Of a stretch of DNA of 64,000 nt, positions 48,228-60,460 are shown one piece after another. The DNA is taken from contig OX392531.1 in assembly GCA_947623455.1 (NCBI GenBank), positions 58,260,139-58,324,138 of the forward strand. Direction: 5' to 3'. A model generated the notes under the pieces. It was not told the origin of the DNA. It worked only from the letters and a program-made list of their open reading frames with translations, and did no database searches. The translations under genes and the position numbers were made by a program. The DNA is from Mimachlamys varia (lineage: Eukaryota > Mollusca > Bivalvia > Pectinida > Pectinidae). Positions within the stretch are counted from its first letter, which is position 1, and the number at the start of each line of letters is the position of its first letter.

Positions 48228-50225
48228 AAATTAGAGAATATCGAAGGGTTAACAAACCAGGGGTAAAATATGAAGAAAGGAAAGATTTACATGGAGACCA
48301 TTATAAAACTACAAGATATTAAGACCAGGTGTTCCGGAGGAGTAAGCGTCTTCTGCTTCATCGACGATACCCGCCATGGTAATCCAAGTAAACATCAAGT
48401 TCTCAAAATGAGAATCGAATAACATTGCCAATAACAACAGGTAAACACACTAATGAACATACTCAAAATCTTCCATCTTCATATCACTTAAAGATACAGA
48501 ATAGTTCACAATAAGACAACGATGGCGACCATAAAACTTGCCCATATTTCTTATCAACCTGCACCTCTCGAATTCTTGTGTTGATAGTTCGTTTGTCAGC
48601 AGTCGACATCGATCACGAAAATCACGATATTTAGAGCAATCCCTAGAAGATCGAATCAACTGCGACAGGGATGTTACTATCAAGAAATGGACAAATTGAA
48701 ATCACCACGTTTATTATATAGCTTAATAGTAAGCTTTCCATGTTGATCGTAGTTTAAGTAGAGATCGTGGTAAGCAGCTGATGAAAAGGAGTATGTTGTG
48801 TCCTTTATTTCATGTTCAGGAGGGTATATACGATCGACATGGTCAGCAAAGTTATTGTTAGTTTTAGACAACACATCGTCGATATATCTGAAAGTGAAAT
48901 TAAAAGATTTGGCAAGGTTTCTGTTACCTGTCCTGATTAGCTACTCCACAAATTTAGCTTCGTACGCAAACAATAACAAATCAGCTAAGAGTGGGACACA
49001 TTTTGTTACCATGGGGATGCCAACAGTCTGCTGGAAAATCTTTCCTCCGAACTCAACAAAAATATTGACGACCAGGAATTCAATCATCCTTATTATATCT
49101 TCTTCAGTATTTAGCTTTTGTCTTGTTTTTCACAAAGTATGCTCCAAGATAGCTCACTTCCATATATTTAAATCGTCGTCCATCTTTCTTGAATAGAAAG
49201 CTCTCATAACAAGTGTTCTAAGGCGTTCCTTCAATTTTGTATGAGGTATGGTAGTGTATAGTGTCACATTAAGACTGGAGCCATGATTTTATGATACTAA
49301 TGGTAGTAAGAGGTTTTGATAATGGCTTGGTCGAGCAATTAGCAGAGCCAGTGATAAAACGTTGTTTATAAGGATCCTTGTGAAGTTTCCGTATCCAATA
49401 AAGACGAGGTAGGTCAGCGTCTTGTTCATTAACTGGTACTTGAAAGATTGTAATACAGAAGCATGGTTAGTCAATATTCCATCTTTCGAAAAACCGGTCA
49501 ATGTGTTAATAGGGTTACCTAGGTTATCAAGCAGTCCTAGTTGTTTTTGCAAGCAATAAATGTAATAACGTTTGCAAAAAATGATCAAGTTGTTTGATGC
49601 TTTGTCTGCACATACTTAACATGTAGATCTTTGAGTGTTGTTAGAACGTCGGGATAAAGAACTATCGACTTATGTTTAGTTTTCATTTTGTGACGCAAAT
49701 TGTTTATTCTTTTCTGACCAGAGGACCTGATAGACTTCATCCACTCTAATTTTGAAATTCACATTCCAATTGATGGATGAATTCTCTCTTAGGACCTTTC
49801 ATGAAAAGCTCCTGGAGCTTTATGTTGGGGATAATATACAGATTACTAGTTGCTATTTGTCCAGTTGGACCATAGTAATATTGAGATGAAGAACATGAAC
49901 ATGCCGAAGGAGGAGTCATTCTAAGGTCATCTATATTCAATCGGTGCAATGTTTGCTTATAACTGAAAAGCTTTGATGCACTAGGTGTAAATTAACTGTA
50001 GGAAATGATTGGTGTACTTTTATATCGGAAGTACGGTGGAACGCTCGTCGTCGATGAAGCAGAAGACGCTTACTCTTCCGGAACACCTGGTCTTATTCTC
50101 TTGTGCTTTTACGAGAGTCTCCATGTAAATCTTTCCTTTGTACCTATTTTGCCCCTAGTTTCATCTATTTTGAGTTCGGTTTATAGTTTTGTTGACGCTT
50201 TGGTATTCTATGATTTTTTTTCCAC
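48228..50225 (-). mobile_element. Most complete reverse-transcriptase element in the window, with inverted ends
   Basis: A ~2-kb unit read on the - strand. The left end (48228-48405) and the right end (50050-50225) are the same ~170-bp sequence in inverted orientation: tctgcttcatcgacga/gtcgatgaagcagaa, and caggtgttccgga on the left against tccggaacacctg on the right. Between them is one RT pseudogene. Other copies are deleted versions of the same layout. Inverted flanking repeats are known in some Penelope-like and DIRS-like retroelements; a lineage assignment needs a phylogeny. Confidence 0.8.
48450..49960 (-). pseudogene. Nearly full-length reverse transcriptase with YIDD motif, frame broken
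   Basis: In - strand order: an N-terminal segment with a Cys pair (49746-49949: SACSCSSSQYYYGPTGQI, then PNIKLQELFMKGPKRE); LPRLYWIRKLHKDPYKQRF; ANCSTKPLSKPLTTI; FLFKKDGRRFKYMEVSYLG; FGGKIFQQTVGIPMVTKCVP (family consensus GIPMGTNCAP); the palm motif RYIDDVLSKTNNNFADHVDR with both aspartates; DLYLNYDQHGKL; and the block RYRDFRDR-like ... LTNELSTQEFERCRL ending at a stop at 48450. Stops and frameshifts, including a TAG soon after YEAKFVE, show it is inactive. The RT would copy element RNA into DNA. Family recognition is from memory of bivalve sequences. Confidence 0.82.
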
Positions 50226-50660
50226 AGGTCATCCGGAACATGTTTTGTTTGAGGCATTTGCAAAGTTCGTAATGCAGCCCGGGGAGTTGAATACACCGTT
50301 GTTCTCACACCTATTGTTGCGGAATGTTTGAAACAGCCAGTGGCAGTAGTATGGAAAAGGATCGGTGCTTACTACCTACCACCATATCTTTGATGATTTT
50401 TCTGTCTGTGATAAGCTAGTATTAGCGGTTCTGGAAAAATACAATTGAGTTCACTGGAGGACAGCAGGATTTGTCAGTGTTTCTGGAAGACCACTGACAA
50501 AGGAGACATGTTGAGGTTGCAGGTTACCACATAAGGATTTCTTTCAGTTTAGTTATCATGTTTATATATGTATATCTGGTATTTATAGATATACATGCAA
50601 TATATATTCCTTTTGCTGAGAGTAACCGAACATAGACATAAAAAGGTTGTGGAAATAAGG
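50226..50660 (+). other. Spacer with a short coding-like stretch
   Basis: Just after the RT element's right end the + strand reads HPEHVLFEAFAKFVMQPGEL and continues to a stop at 50331. It looks protein-like but I recognise no family and see no start or splice site that I trust. The rest is unassigned. Confidence 0.25.
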
Positions 50661-51607
50661 TACAGTTGTGGTATCGCACAACGCACCAAAAACTGCGTGC
50701 GTGCATCGTGCATACATCGTGCACACATCGTTCGCCCATGGTGCGCACAACCGGGCGATCTAAAGATCGTGCGTTTATGTGTGCGATTAAATCGCACACA
50801 CGCACGATTTGGTACAATTGGTCGATACATATTACGGAATGAAAAACATATGGAACCCTCTTATCCAAAAACTATTTAAATTCGCATCATATTTATTGGG
50901 ATTGTGTCAATTTAACAATATACAGTAAACAGTATTACAGTGATCATAAGACAGCCAAGTGCGGGTTAAGCTACCAGGTATCCGAATATGTAAATAACAT
51001 GCCGTAGTTTTACCTGTCCCGTGTACGGCGATACGCTACGAAAGCCATTACCGAGCGACCGTTATGAAAACAAACTGGACTCTTATAATCAGTTATTTGA
51101 AAAACCCTCCCCCCCCCCCCAACACTTTACCTGTGTTTTCACACCTAGGCGAGTGTTGTAAGTGCCCCGGGCCAGAGATATCTACATATATTGGCCATGT
51201 ACAGGTACAGTTTATAACTTGGTAAAACTGGCAATATTTACTTGAATGAGAACTTGTCAATATGAGTTGAAAGTTTACATATATGTGTCTATTTGGTTTG
51301 TTTCTAAAACTATAGAAAGACTATTATTTATTTTTTAGAAATATATAAATAGAGCTATCAGCTAATGTAAATAGTTAAAATATAGAAATATGTTTAAAAC
51401 AACTAGCGCGAAACCGTATATATTGTTAAACCATTTCTAAATTTACATCAACCACGATTGTCATCGCACAATGTTAGTCTATCGTGCGCCCACATGTGCG
51501 TTAGAAATAATCGCCCAGGATCGCATCGTTCGCACATCGTGCATACACCGTTCGCCCATCGTGCGCCCACCGCACATCGTGTAACGTTGTGCGATCCCAC
51601 AACTGTA
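50661..51607. mobile_element. ~947-bp DNA transposon-like element with 23-bp TIRs and TA flanks
   Basis: The left end tacagttgtggtatcgcaca (to acg, 50661-50683) and the right end (51585-51607, ending cccacaactgta) are inverted copies with one mismatch. If the outer TA is a target-site duplication, the element proper begins CAGTTG. Subterminal zones are dense in gtgcgat/atcgtgc words and contain strong hairpins (for example gtgtgcgattaaatcgcaca at 50779). No transposase is encoded, so it is non-autonomous. A run of 12 C lies at 51109-51120. Confidence 0.85.
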
Positions 51608-52683
51608 TAAACCCATTAGTGGTGTTTATCGTATTTATTAGTCAGAGCGCACAGCAAGTCGTATAAACGGCGATCGATGCAAGCTTTTTCGGCTCCAGTG
51701 ACCTGTGGTCAAACAAGAACGTTTTTACGAGAGTTTGACGTCTCGTGTCTCGATTGATGAGCCTCCACCACAGCGGGACCGGCTGCCCATTAGAACTAAT
51801 AACCTTATCACGACACAAGCAAGAGGCACTGTCATTCCATAATCATATCATTTGTTTTAAGTATGTGAGAGCAGAGGGTAACCATTTCAACACGTGAAGA
51901 ATACATTGTAGCCGAAGAATAATTAGATGATATATATGGTGACCACACCTCTGCCTTCATTTAAGAAAAAATCAACCAGTCTAATTAAATAAATAATGCA
52001 ATAACAAGCATGCTTCACTGCCTCTTTGAATATGTCCTTTATAAGTTACAATAATTGTATTTGATTTTTTATAAGAGACTAAGTTTTTAACACGTTTAAT
52101 TGAATGGAGAGTCTACGGCCTTTATAATTAAAAGAAGATTCCTTTTGATCCTTTTGATTCAATATTTGATGATTTTCACAGGAGTAATAATTCTATCTTC
52201 TATTCGAGTTTGACCATTTTATTATTGGAATAGTTGTGATGTTTTTTCACATACTTCACTGGTTCATTTGCATGTTTGATAGGGAAAAGATAAACCAGTC
52301 TTTTACCGAGATAGGAAAAAGACAGCTCATACGTGTTCATATTACATGTACCTCATGGTCATTAACACGTCATCCCTCTTTAAGTCTGAGTAACATCACG
52401 AATTTAGTCTTCCGTTGTACCTGCCATTGTTGAGTTCACGTTACAGCATTGGTTACGTTAGGAAGATCACTCACCCCTATATCATATACACAGAGAAAGA
52501 TCTACTTTAAGGATCAGATCAAGGCGTCACAATAAGCAAAAATAATCCTCTCTACGTGGGTTAAATAATTGTTGGATTAAAGGATCATCATATATCATTG
52601 ATACACTGCTATCATTCATACAAATTTGGATATCATTTTAGCAAATTTACCAATGGTCCAGAATGGAGGTCCATCTTCACTGA
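51608..52683. other. Unassigned AT-rich sequence
   Basis: No gene, RNA or repeat recognised. The 65-codon open frame at 52236-52433 has no features that I can support. Confidence 0.45.
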
Positions 52684-55664
52684 TGTGTATTAAGTCTGCA
52701 TGACTTATAATAGAGACTAGTAGTGTAATACGTGTGAATAACTTATCATAGAGACTAGTAGTGTATTAAGTCTGCATGACCGATCATTGAAACTAGTAGT
52801 GTATTAAGTCTGCATGACTTATCATTGAAACTAGTAGTGTATTAAGTCTGCATGACCTATCATTGAAACTAGTAGTGTATTAAGTCTGCATGACCTTTCA
52901 TTGAAACTAGTAGTGTATTAAGTCTGCATGACCGATCATTGAAACTAGTAGTGTATTAAGTCTGCATGACCTTTCATTGAAACTAGTAGTGCATTAAGTC
53001 TGCATGACCTATCATCGAAACTAGTAGTGTATTAAGTCTGCATGACCGATCATTGAAACTAGTAGTGCATTAAGTCTACATGACCTTTCATTTAAACTAG
53101 TAGTGTATTAAGTCTGCATGACCTATCATTGAAACTAGTAGTGTATTAAGTCTGCATGACCTATCATTGAAACTAGTAGTGTATTAAGTCCGCATGACCT
53201 ATCATTGAAACTAGTAGTGTATTAAGTCTGCATGACCTATCATTGAAACTAGTAGTGTATTAAGTCTGCATGACCTATCATCGAAACTAGTAGTGTATTA
53301 AGTCTGCATGACCTATCATTGAAACTAGTGGTGTATTAAGTCTGCATGACCTATCATTGAAACTAGTAGTGTATTAAGTCTGCATGACATATTATTGAAA
53401 CTAGTAGTGTATTAAGTCTGCATGACCGATCATCGAAACTAGTAGTGTATTAAGTCTGCATGACCGATCATTGAAACTAGTAGTGTATTAAGTCTGCATG
53501 ACCTTTCATTGAAACTAGTAGTGTATTAAGTCTGCATGACCGATCATTGAAACTAGTAGTGTATTAAGTCTGCATGACCTTTCATTGAAACTAGTAGTGT
53601 ATTAAGTCTGCATGACCTTTCATTGAAACTAGTAGTGTATTAAGTCTGCATGACCTATCATTGAAACTAGTAGTGTATTAAGTCTGCATGACCGATCATC
53701 GAAACAAGTAGTGTATTAAGTCTGCATGACCTTTCATTGAAACTAGTAGTGTATTAAGTCTGCATGACCTTTCATTGAAACTAGTAGTGTATTAAGTCTG
53801 CATGACCTATCATTGAAACTAGTAGTGTATTAAGTCTGCATGACCGATCATTGAAACTAGTAGTGTATTAAGTCTGCATGACCGATCATTGAAACTAGTA
53901 GTGTATTAAGTCTGCATGACCGATCATCGAAACAAGTAGTGTATTAAGTCTGCATGACCTATCATCGAAACTAGTAGTGTATTAAGTCTGCATGACAGAT
54001 CATCGAAACTAGTAGTGTATTAAGTCTGCATGACCGATCATTGAAACTAGTAGTGTATTAAGTCTGCATGACCTATCATCGAAACTAGTAGTGTATTAAG
54101 TCTGCATGACCGATCATTGAAACTAGTAGTGTATTAAGTCTGCATGACCTTTCATTGAAACTAGTAGTGTATTAAGTCTGCATGACCGATCATTGAAACT
54201 AGTAGTGTATTAAGTCTGCATGACCTTTCATTGAAACTAGTAGTGCATTAAGTCTGCATGACCTATCATCGAAACTAGTAGTGTATTAAGTCTGCATGAC
54301 CGATCATTGAAACTAGTAGTGCATTAAGTCTACATGACCTTTCATTTAAACTAGTAGTGTATTAAGTCTGCATGACCTATCATTGAAACTAGTAGTGTAT
54401 TAAGTCTGCATGACCTATCATTGAAACTAGTAGTGTATTAAGTCTGCATGACCTTTCATTGAAACTAGTAGTGTATTAAGTCTGCATGACCGATCATTGA
54501 AACTAGTAGTGTATTAAGTCTGCATGACCGATCATTGAAACTAGTAGTGTATTAAGTCTGCATGACCTTTCATTGAAACTAGTAGTGTATTAAGTCTGCA
54601 TGACCGATCATTGAAACTAGTAGTGTATTAAGTCTGCATGACCGATCATCGAAACAAGTAGTGTATTAAGTCTGCATGACCTATCATCGAAACTAGTAGT
54701 GTACTAAGTCTGCATGACCTATCATGGAAACTAGTAGTGTATTAAGTCTGCATGACATATCATTGAAACTAGTAGTGTATTAAGTCTGCATGACCTATCA
54801 TTGAAACTAGTAGTGTATTAAGTCTACATGACCTATAATTGAAACTAGTAGTGTATTAAGTCTGCATGACCGATCATTGAAACTAGTAGTGCATTAAGTC
54901 TACATGACCTTTCATTTAAACTAGTAGTGTATTAAGTCTGCATGACCTATCATTGAAACTAGTAGTGTATTAAGTCTGCATGACCTATCATTGAAACTAG
55001 TAGTGTATTAAGTCTGCATGACCTTTCATTGAAACTAGTAGTGTATTAAGTCTGCATGACCGATCATTGAAACTAGTAGTGTATTAAGTCTGCATGACCT
55101 TTCATTGAAACTAGTAGTGCATTAAGTCTGCATGACCTATCATCGAAACTAGTAGTGTATTAAGTCTGCATGACCGATCATTGAAACTAGTAGTGCATTA
55201 AGTCTGCATGACCTTTCATTGAAACTAGTAGTGTATTAAGTCTGCATGACCTATCATTGAAACTAGTAGTGCATTAAGTCTGCATGACCTATCATCGAAA
55301 CTAGTAGTGTATTAAGTCTGCATGACCGATCATTGAAACTAGTAGTGTATTAAGTCTGCATGACCTATCATTGAAACTAGTAGTGTATTAAGTCTGCATG
55401 ACATATCATTGAAACTAGTAGTGTATTAAGTCTGCATGACCGATCATTGAAACTAGTAGTGTATTAAGTCTACATGACCTATAATTGAAACTAGTAGTGT
55501 ATTAAGTCTGCATGACCGATCATCGAAACTAGTAGTGTATTAAGTCTGCATGACCTATCATTGAAACTAATAGTGTATTAAGTCTGCATGACCGATCATT
55601 GAAACTAGTAGTGTATTAAGTCTGCATGACCGATCATTGAAACTAGTAGTGTATTAAGTCTGCA
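52684..55664. repeat. 38-bp satellite array, about 78 copies
   Basis: The unit is tagtagtgtattaagtctgc followed by atgacctatcattgaaac. Anchors tagtagtgt at 52756 and 55644 are exactly 76 x 38 bp apart, so no net indel has survived. Internal diversity is concentrated in gac(c/t)(t/g/a)(a/t)tcat. It ends at a telomere-like motif. Confidence 0.96.
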
Positions 55665-55680
55665 CCTAACCCTAACCCTA
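55665..55680 (-). repeat. Interstitial telomere-like motif at a satellite junction
   Basis: cctaaccctaacccta lies precisely between the last 38-bp unit and the first 29-bp unit. Its TTAGGG strand is the - strand, opposite in sense to the motif at 8788. Confidence 0.85.
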
Positions 55681-57350
55681 ATAATCATTGGTTATTACTC
55701 CGTGTTTGACTTATCATTGGCTATTACTCCTTGTTTGACATATCATTGGTTTTAACTCTGTGTTTGACTTATCATTGTTTATAACTCCGTGTTTGACTTA
55801 TCATTGTTTATAACTCTGTGTTCGACTTATGCCTGGTTATTACTCCGTGTTTGACTTATCATTGTTTATAACTCCGTGTTTGACCTATCATTGGTTTGAA
55901 CTCCGTGTTTGACTTATCATTGTTTATAACTCCGTGTTTGACTTATCATTGTTTATAACTCCGTGTTTGACCTATCATTGGTTTTAACTCCGTGTTTGAC
56001 CTATCATTGTTGATAACTCCGTGTTTGACTTATCATTGGTTATAACTCTGTGTTTGACTTATCATTGGTTTATAACTCCGTGTTTGACCTATCATTGTTT
56101 ATAACTCCGTGATTGACCTATCATTGTTTATAACTCTGTGTTTGACTTATCATTGGTTTTAACTCCGTGTTTGACCTATCATTGGTTTTAACTCCGTGTT
56201 TGACCTATCATTGTTTATAACTCCGTGATTGACCTATCATTGGTTTTAACTCCGTGTTTGACTTATCATTGTTGATAACTCCGTGTTTGACCTATCATTG
56301 GTTTTAACTCCGTGTTTGACCTATCATTGGTTTTAACTCCGTGTTTGACCTATCATTGGTTTTAACTCCGTGTTTGACCTATCATTGTTTATAACTCCGT
56401 GTTTGACCTATCATTGTTTATAACTCCGTGTTTGACCTATCATTGTTTATAACTCTGTGTTCGACTTATGCTTGGTTATTACTCCGTGTTTGACCTTTGC
56501 TTGGTAATAACTCCTTGTTTGATCTATCATTGGTGATAACTCCGTGTTTGACCTATCATTGTTTATAACTCCGTGTTTGAACTACAATTGGTTATAACTC
56601 CGTATTTGACCTATCAGTGTTTATAACTCCGTGTTTGACCTACAATTGGTTATAACTCTGTGTTTGACCTATCATTGGTTTTAACTCCGTGTTTGACCTA
56701 TCATTGTTTATAACTCCGTGTTTGACCTATCATTGGTTATAACTCCGTGTTTGACTTATCATTGTTGATAACTCCGTGTTTGACCTATCATTGGTTTTAA
56801 CTCCGAGTTTGACTTATCATTGTTTATAACTCCGTGTTTGACCTATCATTGTTGATAACTCTGTGTTTGACCTATCATTGTTTATAACTCCGTATTTGAC
56901 CTATCACTGGTTATAACTCTGTGTTTGACCTTTCATTGTTTATAACTCCGTGTTTGACTTATCATTGTTGATAACTCCGTGTTTGACCTATCATTGGTTT
57001 TAACTCCGTGTTTGACTTATCATTGTTTATAACTCCGTGTTTGACCTATCATTATTTATAACTCCGTGTTTGACCTATCATTGTTGATAACTCTGTGTTT
57101 GACCTATCAGTGTTTATAATTCCATATTTGACCTATCACTGGTTATAACTCTGTGTTTGACCTATCATTTTTATAACTCCGTGTTTGACTTATCATTGTT
57201 GATATCTCTGTGTTTGACCTATCATTGTTTATAACTCCGTGTTTGACCTATCATTGTTGATAACTCTGTGTTTGACCTATCATTGTTTATAACTCCGTAT
57301 TTGACCTATCACTGGTTATAACTCCGTGTTTGATCTATCATTATTGATAA
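55681..57350. repeat. 29-bp satellite array, about 57 copies
   Basis: The unit is tgacctatcattgtttataa plus ctccgtgtt (29 bp, occasionally 30 with ggttt). Variation falls in gac(c/t)(t/a)atcattg and in ttta/gata/ggtt. The 12-bp piece gacctatcattg is also part of the adjoining 38-bp unit. Confidence 0.93.
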
Positions 57351-57429
57351 AGCTTCGTTTTTTTTATCTTGTTTTTGAACGATGAAGAAAATTGATAGGT
57401 TTTCATGATAACTGCTGACCAACAAACAG

Positions 57430-57805
57430 GGACCCGAGAGATACATGCTGTTGAAGATTATGGGCAAGTTTTATGGTCACCATCTTGGTCTCATTGAGAA
57501 GTATTCTACGGCCTTGTATGATCAGACTATGGACGTTTTTGAATATGTTCATTAGTATGCCTGCTTGTTGTGCTCGATTACTATGTCACAGTTCTCTCTT
57601 TGAGGCCATGATATTTAACTGGATTCGACCTAGATTTACATTCCGGATGTGGTTGATGAAGCAGAAAACGCTTACTCTTCCGGAACACTTGGTCTTATTA
57701 TCTTCTACTTTTACAACGGCCTCCATGTAAATCTTTCCCTTTTTTATCTTTTGCGCCTAGTTTTATCGATTTTGAGGTCGTATTATGGTTTTGTTGACGC
57801 TTTTC
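57430..57805 (+). pseudogene. Reverse-transcriptase element 3' fragment, + strand
   Basis: Begins with the end of the coding region (GKFYGHHLGLIEKYSTALYD, ...MDVFEYVH then TAG) and runs through the spacer into the terminal repeat (gaagcagaaaacgcttactc, ttccggaacacttggtctta, gattttgaggtcgtattatg). It lies about 80 bp after the 29-bp array. Confidence 0.8.
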
Positions 57806-57814
57806 ATGCAAAAA

Positions 57815-58055
57815 GCATAAAGAGAAAAGTAAACTAAACTATAATCCAAACTCAAATAGATTTATCTAAGGACGAAATATGCGAAATGAAACATTAACAT
57901 ATAAAAATATTGAAAAATAGTAATATAGAAATAATTTAAGAGGGTCAGACCAAATGATCTGGAAGGGTAATAATCTTCCGCTTCACTGACGACACCCACT
58001 CGATTTTGAGTTCGGATTATGGTTATGTTGACGCTTTGGAATTCTCTGATTTGTT
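57815..58055. mobile_element. Hairpin-like derivative of the RT element's inverted ends
   Basis: A degenerate terminal repeat in the - sense (57815-58005, with cttccgcttcactgacgaca) is followed at once by the outer ~50 bp of the repeat in the + sense (actcgattttgagttcggat, ttggaattctctgattt). The coding region is completely missing, so the two inverted ends are nearly joined. Confidence 0.65.
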
Positions 58056-59509
58056 TCAAGAAAAAGAACAAGTGTAAGGTTTTTACGGAGGAAAATAACT
58101 GAAAATAAATGGGAAACACTTGTTCTTAAAGTATTTGATATCAAAATAGACCAATTACAAATAATGTGACATTGACCTACTTTATCTAATTTTTAATTAT
58201 TTTCTTTCTGCATAAATCTTACAACCTGCTACTTATTTAGCAGAAACTACAAAAATTAAACATGTTCTACAAATTTCATTTCATAAGATCTTAAACAACA
58301 AATTCAGAATATTACACCCTTCCTACTTTGACCCCCCCCCCCCATCCCGAATGTTCTATGAACCCACACAAAATCAGATGTTTTGAACACAATACAATGT
58401 GCAGCTGACCTCAAAGTATCATCCTGTAAAATATGAGCCTTATCACTGATAGGCCGCGAAAAAGGCCCAATTTGTCACCCATCCTTAGATGATATTGTAT
58501 GTTTTAAGTTAAGTATGTGTTACGAAAAATGCTTATTGAGATTCGCTATTTTGGAAATTAATGAGTATGCGTTTCATTAATGTGATATGCTAAATAGACG
58601 TTGAATAGAACAGGTGGTGAAGATGACAGTTTTAAGAGATTGAACACTGTAATTACATCTAATGATCTGCCACTATTAGCTTATCTATAATATCATGCTA
58701 CGTTATACGTACTTGTACGTTTCTGACACGTCTGTTCTCATTACTATGGATAAAATACTCCGTTGAAGGAAATACCGCATCTTTATCACCACACTTACAG
58801 AAATATTCCGCTCACAAACAGGGGAAGGAATTAAACGTAACACAAATCGATAAAGAAATTATCCAGAGACTGCTCAATATTACAAAGGATCCTATGGAAC
58901 GCATCTTCTCCAACATGCAACCAAACATAAATAAAACTCTACAATCACGCCAAATGCTTTATATTTGTTGGACATGGCGAAAGAGAGGGAGGGAAAGAGC
59001 AAATAATACGAGAGACAGAAAAGAGAAAGAGATTACCTTTTTTGTTTCACTGTGGTAATATTGATTTTCCTAAACCCTTCTTACCAATAAAAAGAACATT
59101 TTTCAATCCAGGAGCGATAGAGCTGCTGGAACCGGACAAAACGCTTAAGTGACAAAATAATGATTTCGGTTGATGCTAGAGAAGACTCATTTCTCATAGC
59201 AATTTGGAGTTGCCATCCCAGCTAATAAAGTGTTGAAAGAATTGAGTGGGTTTGCGTACCGATTTGGGCCTGTCAATAGCCACTTGAGAAACAAATAACA
59301 TCATTTTCAAGGCAGCAATATACGTTAATAGAAGAATTGATTTTTGTTGTTGAAAAATTCAACATCACAGAGGCAAACTCTTCTCTCATTGCTGCTGTCG
59401 AGTTATTATTGCTGATTATCATTACTTAGGGTAAATGTGGAACACAGAGTCTAGATCCTTCCTTTATCTTTGTAAACAATAATTATGTTCTTTTCTTATT
59501 TCAACCATA
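58056..59509. other. Unassigned sequence; one long ATG-less open frame
   Basis: The + strand is open for 131 codons from 58666 to a TAA at 59058, without an ATG before METRIF-like residues near the middle. It includes QKYSAHKQGKELNVTQIDKE and IIQRLLNITKDPMERIFSN. No family recognised; chance is possible. A 12-C run lies at 58332-58343. Nothing else seen. Confidence 0.3.
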
Positions 59510-60235
59510 ATAAATAAAAGAATACCGAAGCGTTAACAAAATCTTAATCTGAACTCAAATCGATTAAACCAGGGGCAAAATAGGAACAAAGGAAAGATTA
59601 ACATGGAGACCCTTGTAAAAGAACAAGAAAATAAGGCCAGGTGTTCCGGAAGAGTAAGCGTCTTCTGCTTTATCGAAGATACCCGTCATGTAAAATTTTG
59701 TCACATCCAAGTAAACATCAAGTTCTCAACCCACAACAAGTAAACACACTAATGTGCATACTTAAAAACGTCCATTTTCTTATCACTTAAAGATACAGAA
59801 TATTTCTCAATAAGACAAAAATGACGACTATAAAACTTGTCCATAGTTCTGATCAACCTGAATCTCTCGAAACCTTGTGTTGCTAGTTTGTTTTTCAGCA
59901 GTCGACATTGATCACGAAAATCACGATATTTAGATAAAGCCCTAGAATATCGAATCAACTGCGACATGTAATCATCAAAGTTTGGAAAAGCAGGTATGTT
60001 ATTATCAAGAAATGGAAAGTTCACGATCGGAAAAATGTACGTTTACCGTATAGTGCTATAGTAAGCTGTCCATGTTGGTCGCAGGTTAAGTAGAGATCGA
60101 GGTATGCAGCTGATGTAGAAAAGCCTGTTGAGTTCTTTATTTCAAGTTCAGAAGGGTATATACGATCGACGTGGTCAGCAAACTTCTTGTTGTTTATAGA
60201 CAACACATCGTCGATATATCTGGAAGATACTGTTA
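59510..60235 (-). pseudogene. Broken reverse-transcriptase element copy
   Basis: The terminal repeat at 59515-59700 is followed on the - strand by the C-terminal block (YMSQLIRYSRALSKYRDFRD; LATQGFERFRLIRTMDKFYS) and the palm segment after YIDD (DVLSINNKKFADHVDRIYPS, LELEIKNSTGFSTSAAYLDL). A small deletion breaks the frame near 60010-60040. The 5' portion with PMGTNCAP is lost; the copy is cut at 60235 by another element end. Confidence 0.85.
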
Positions 60236-60460
60236 GATTAAAACAAAATTACAGAATACCGAAGTGTCAACAAACGCATGATCAGAACTCAAAATCTATA
60301 ATACCAAGGGCAAAATATGAACAAAGAAAAGATAAAAATGTACAAGCGAATAAGACCAGATGTTCTGGAAAAGTAAGCATATCTCGTTCCATCAACGGAC
60401 ATTGCAATGCAAATCTAGGTCAAATCAAAATAAATGTGTTGGCCTCAAAGTGAGGCCAAC
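60236..60460 (-). mobile_element. RT element terminal repeat ending in a perfect hairpin at a satellite edge
   Basis: Starts with attacagaataccgaagtgt directly after the previous copy and in the same orientation. It ends with gttggcctca-aag-tgaggccaac (60438-60460), a perfect 10-bp stem with a 3-base loop. The 42-bp satellite begins immediately afterwards. Confidence 0.75.

Noticed and set aside
50524..50879. Overlapping frames on both strands rich in His/Arg/Cys
   Set aside because: They lie across the left end of the TIR element and its gtgcgat-rich hairpin zone; no conserved domain.
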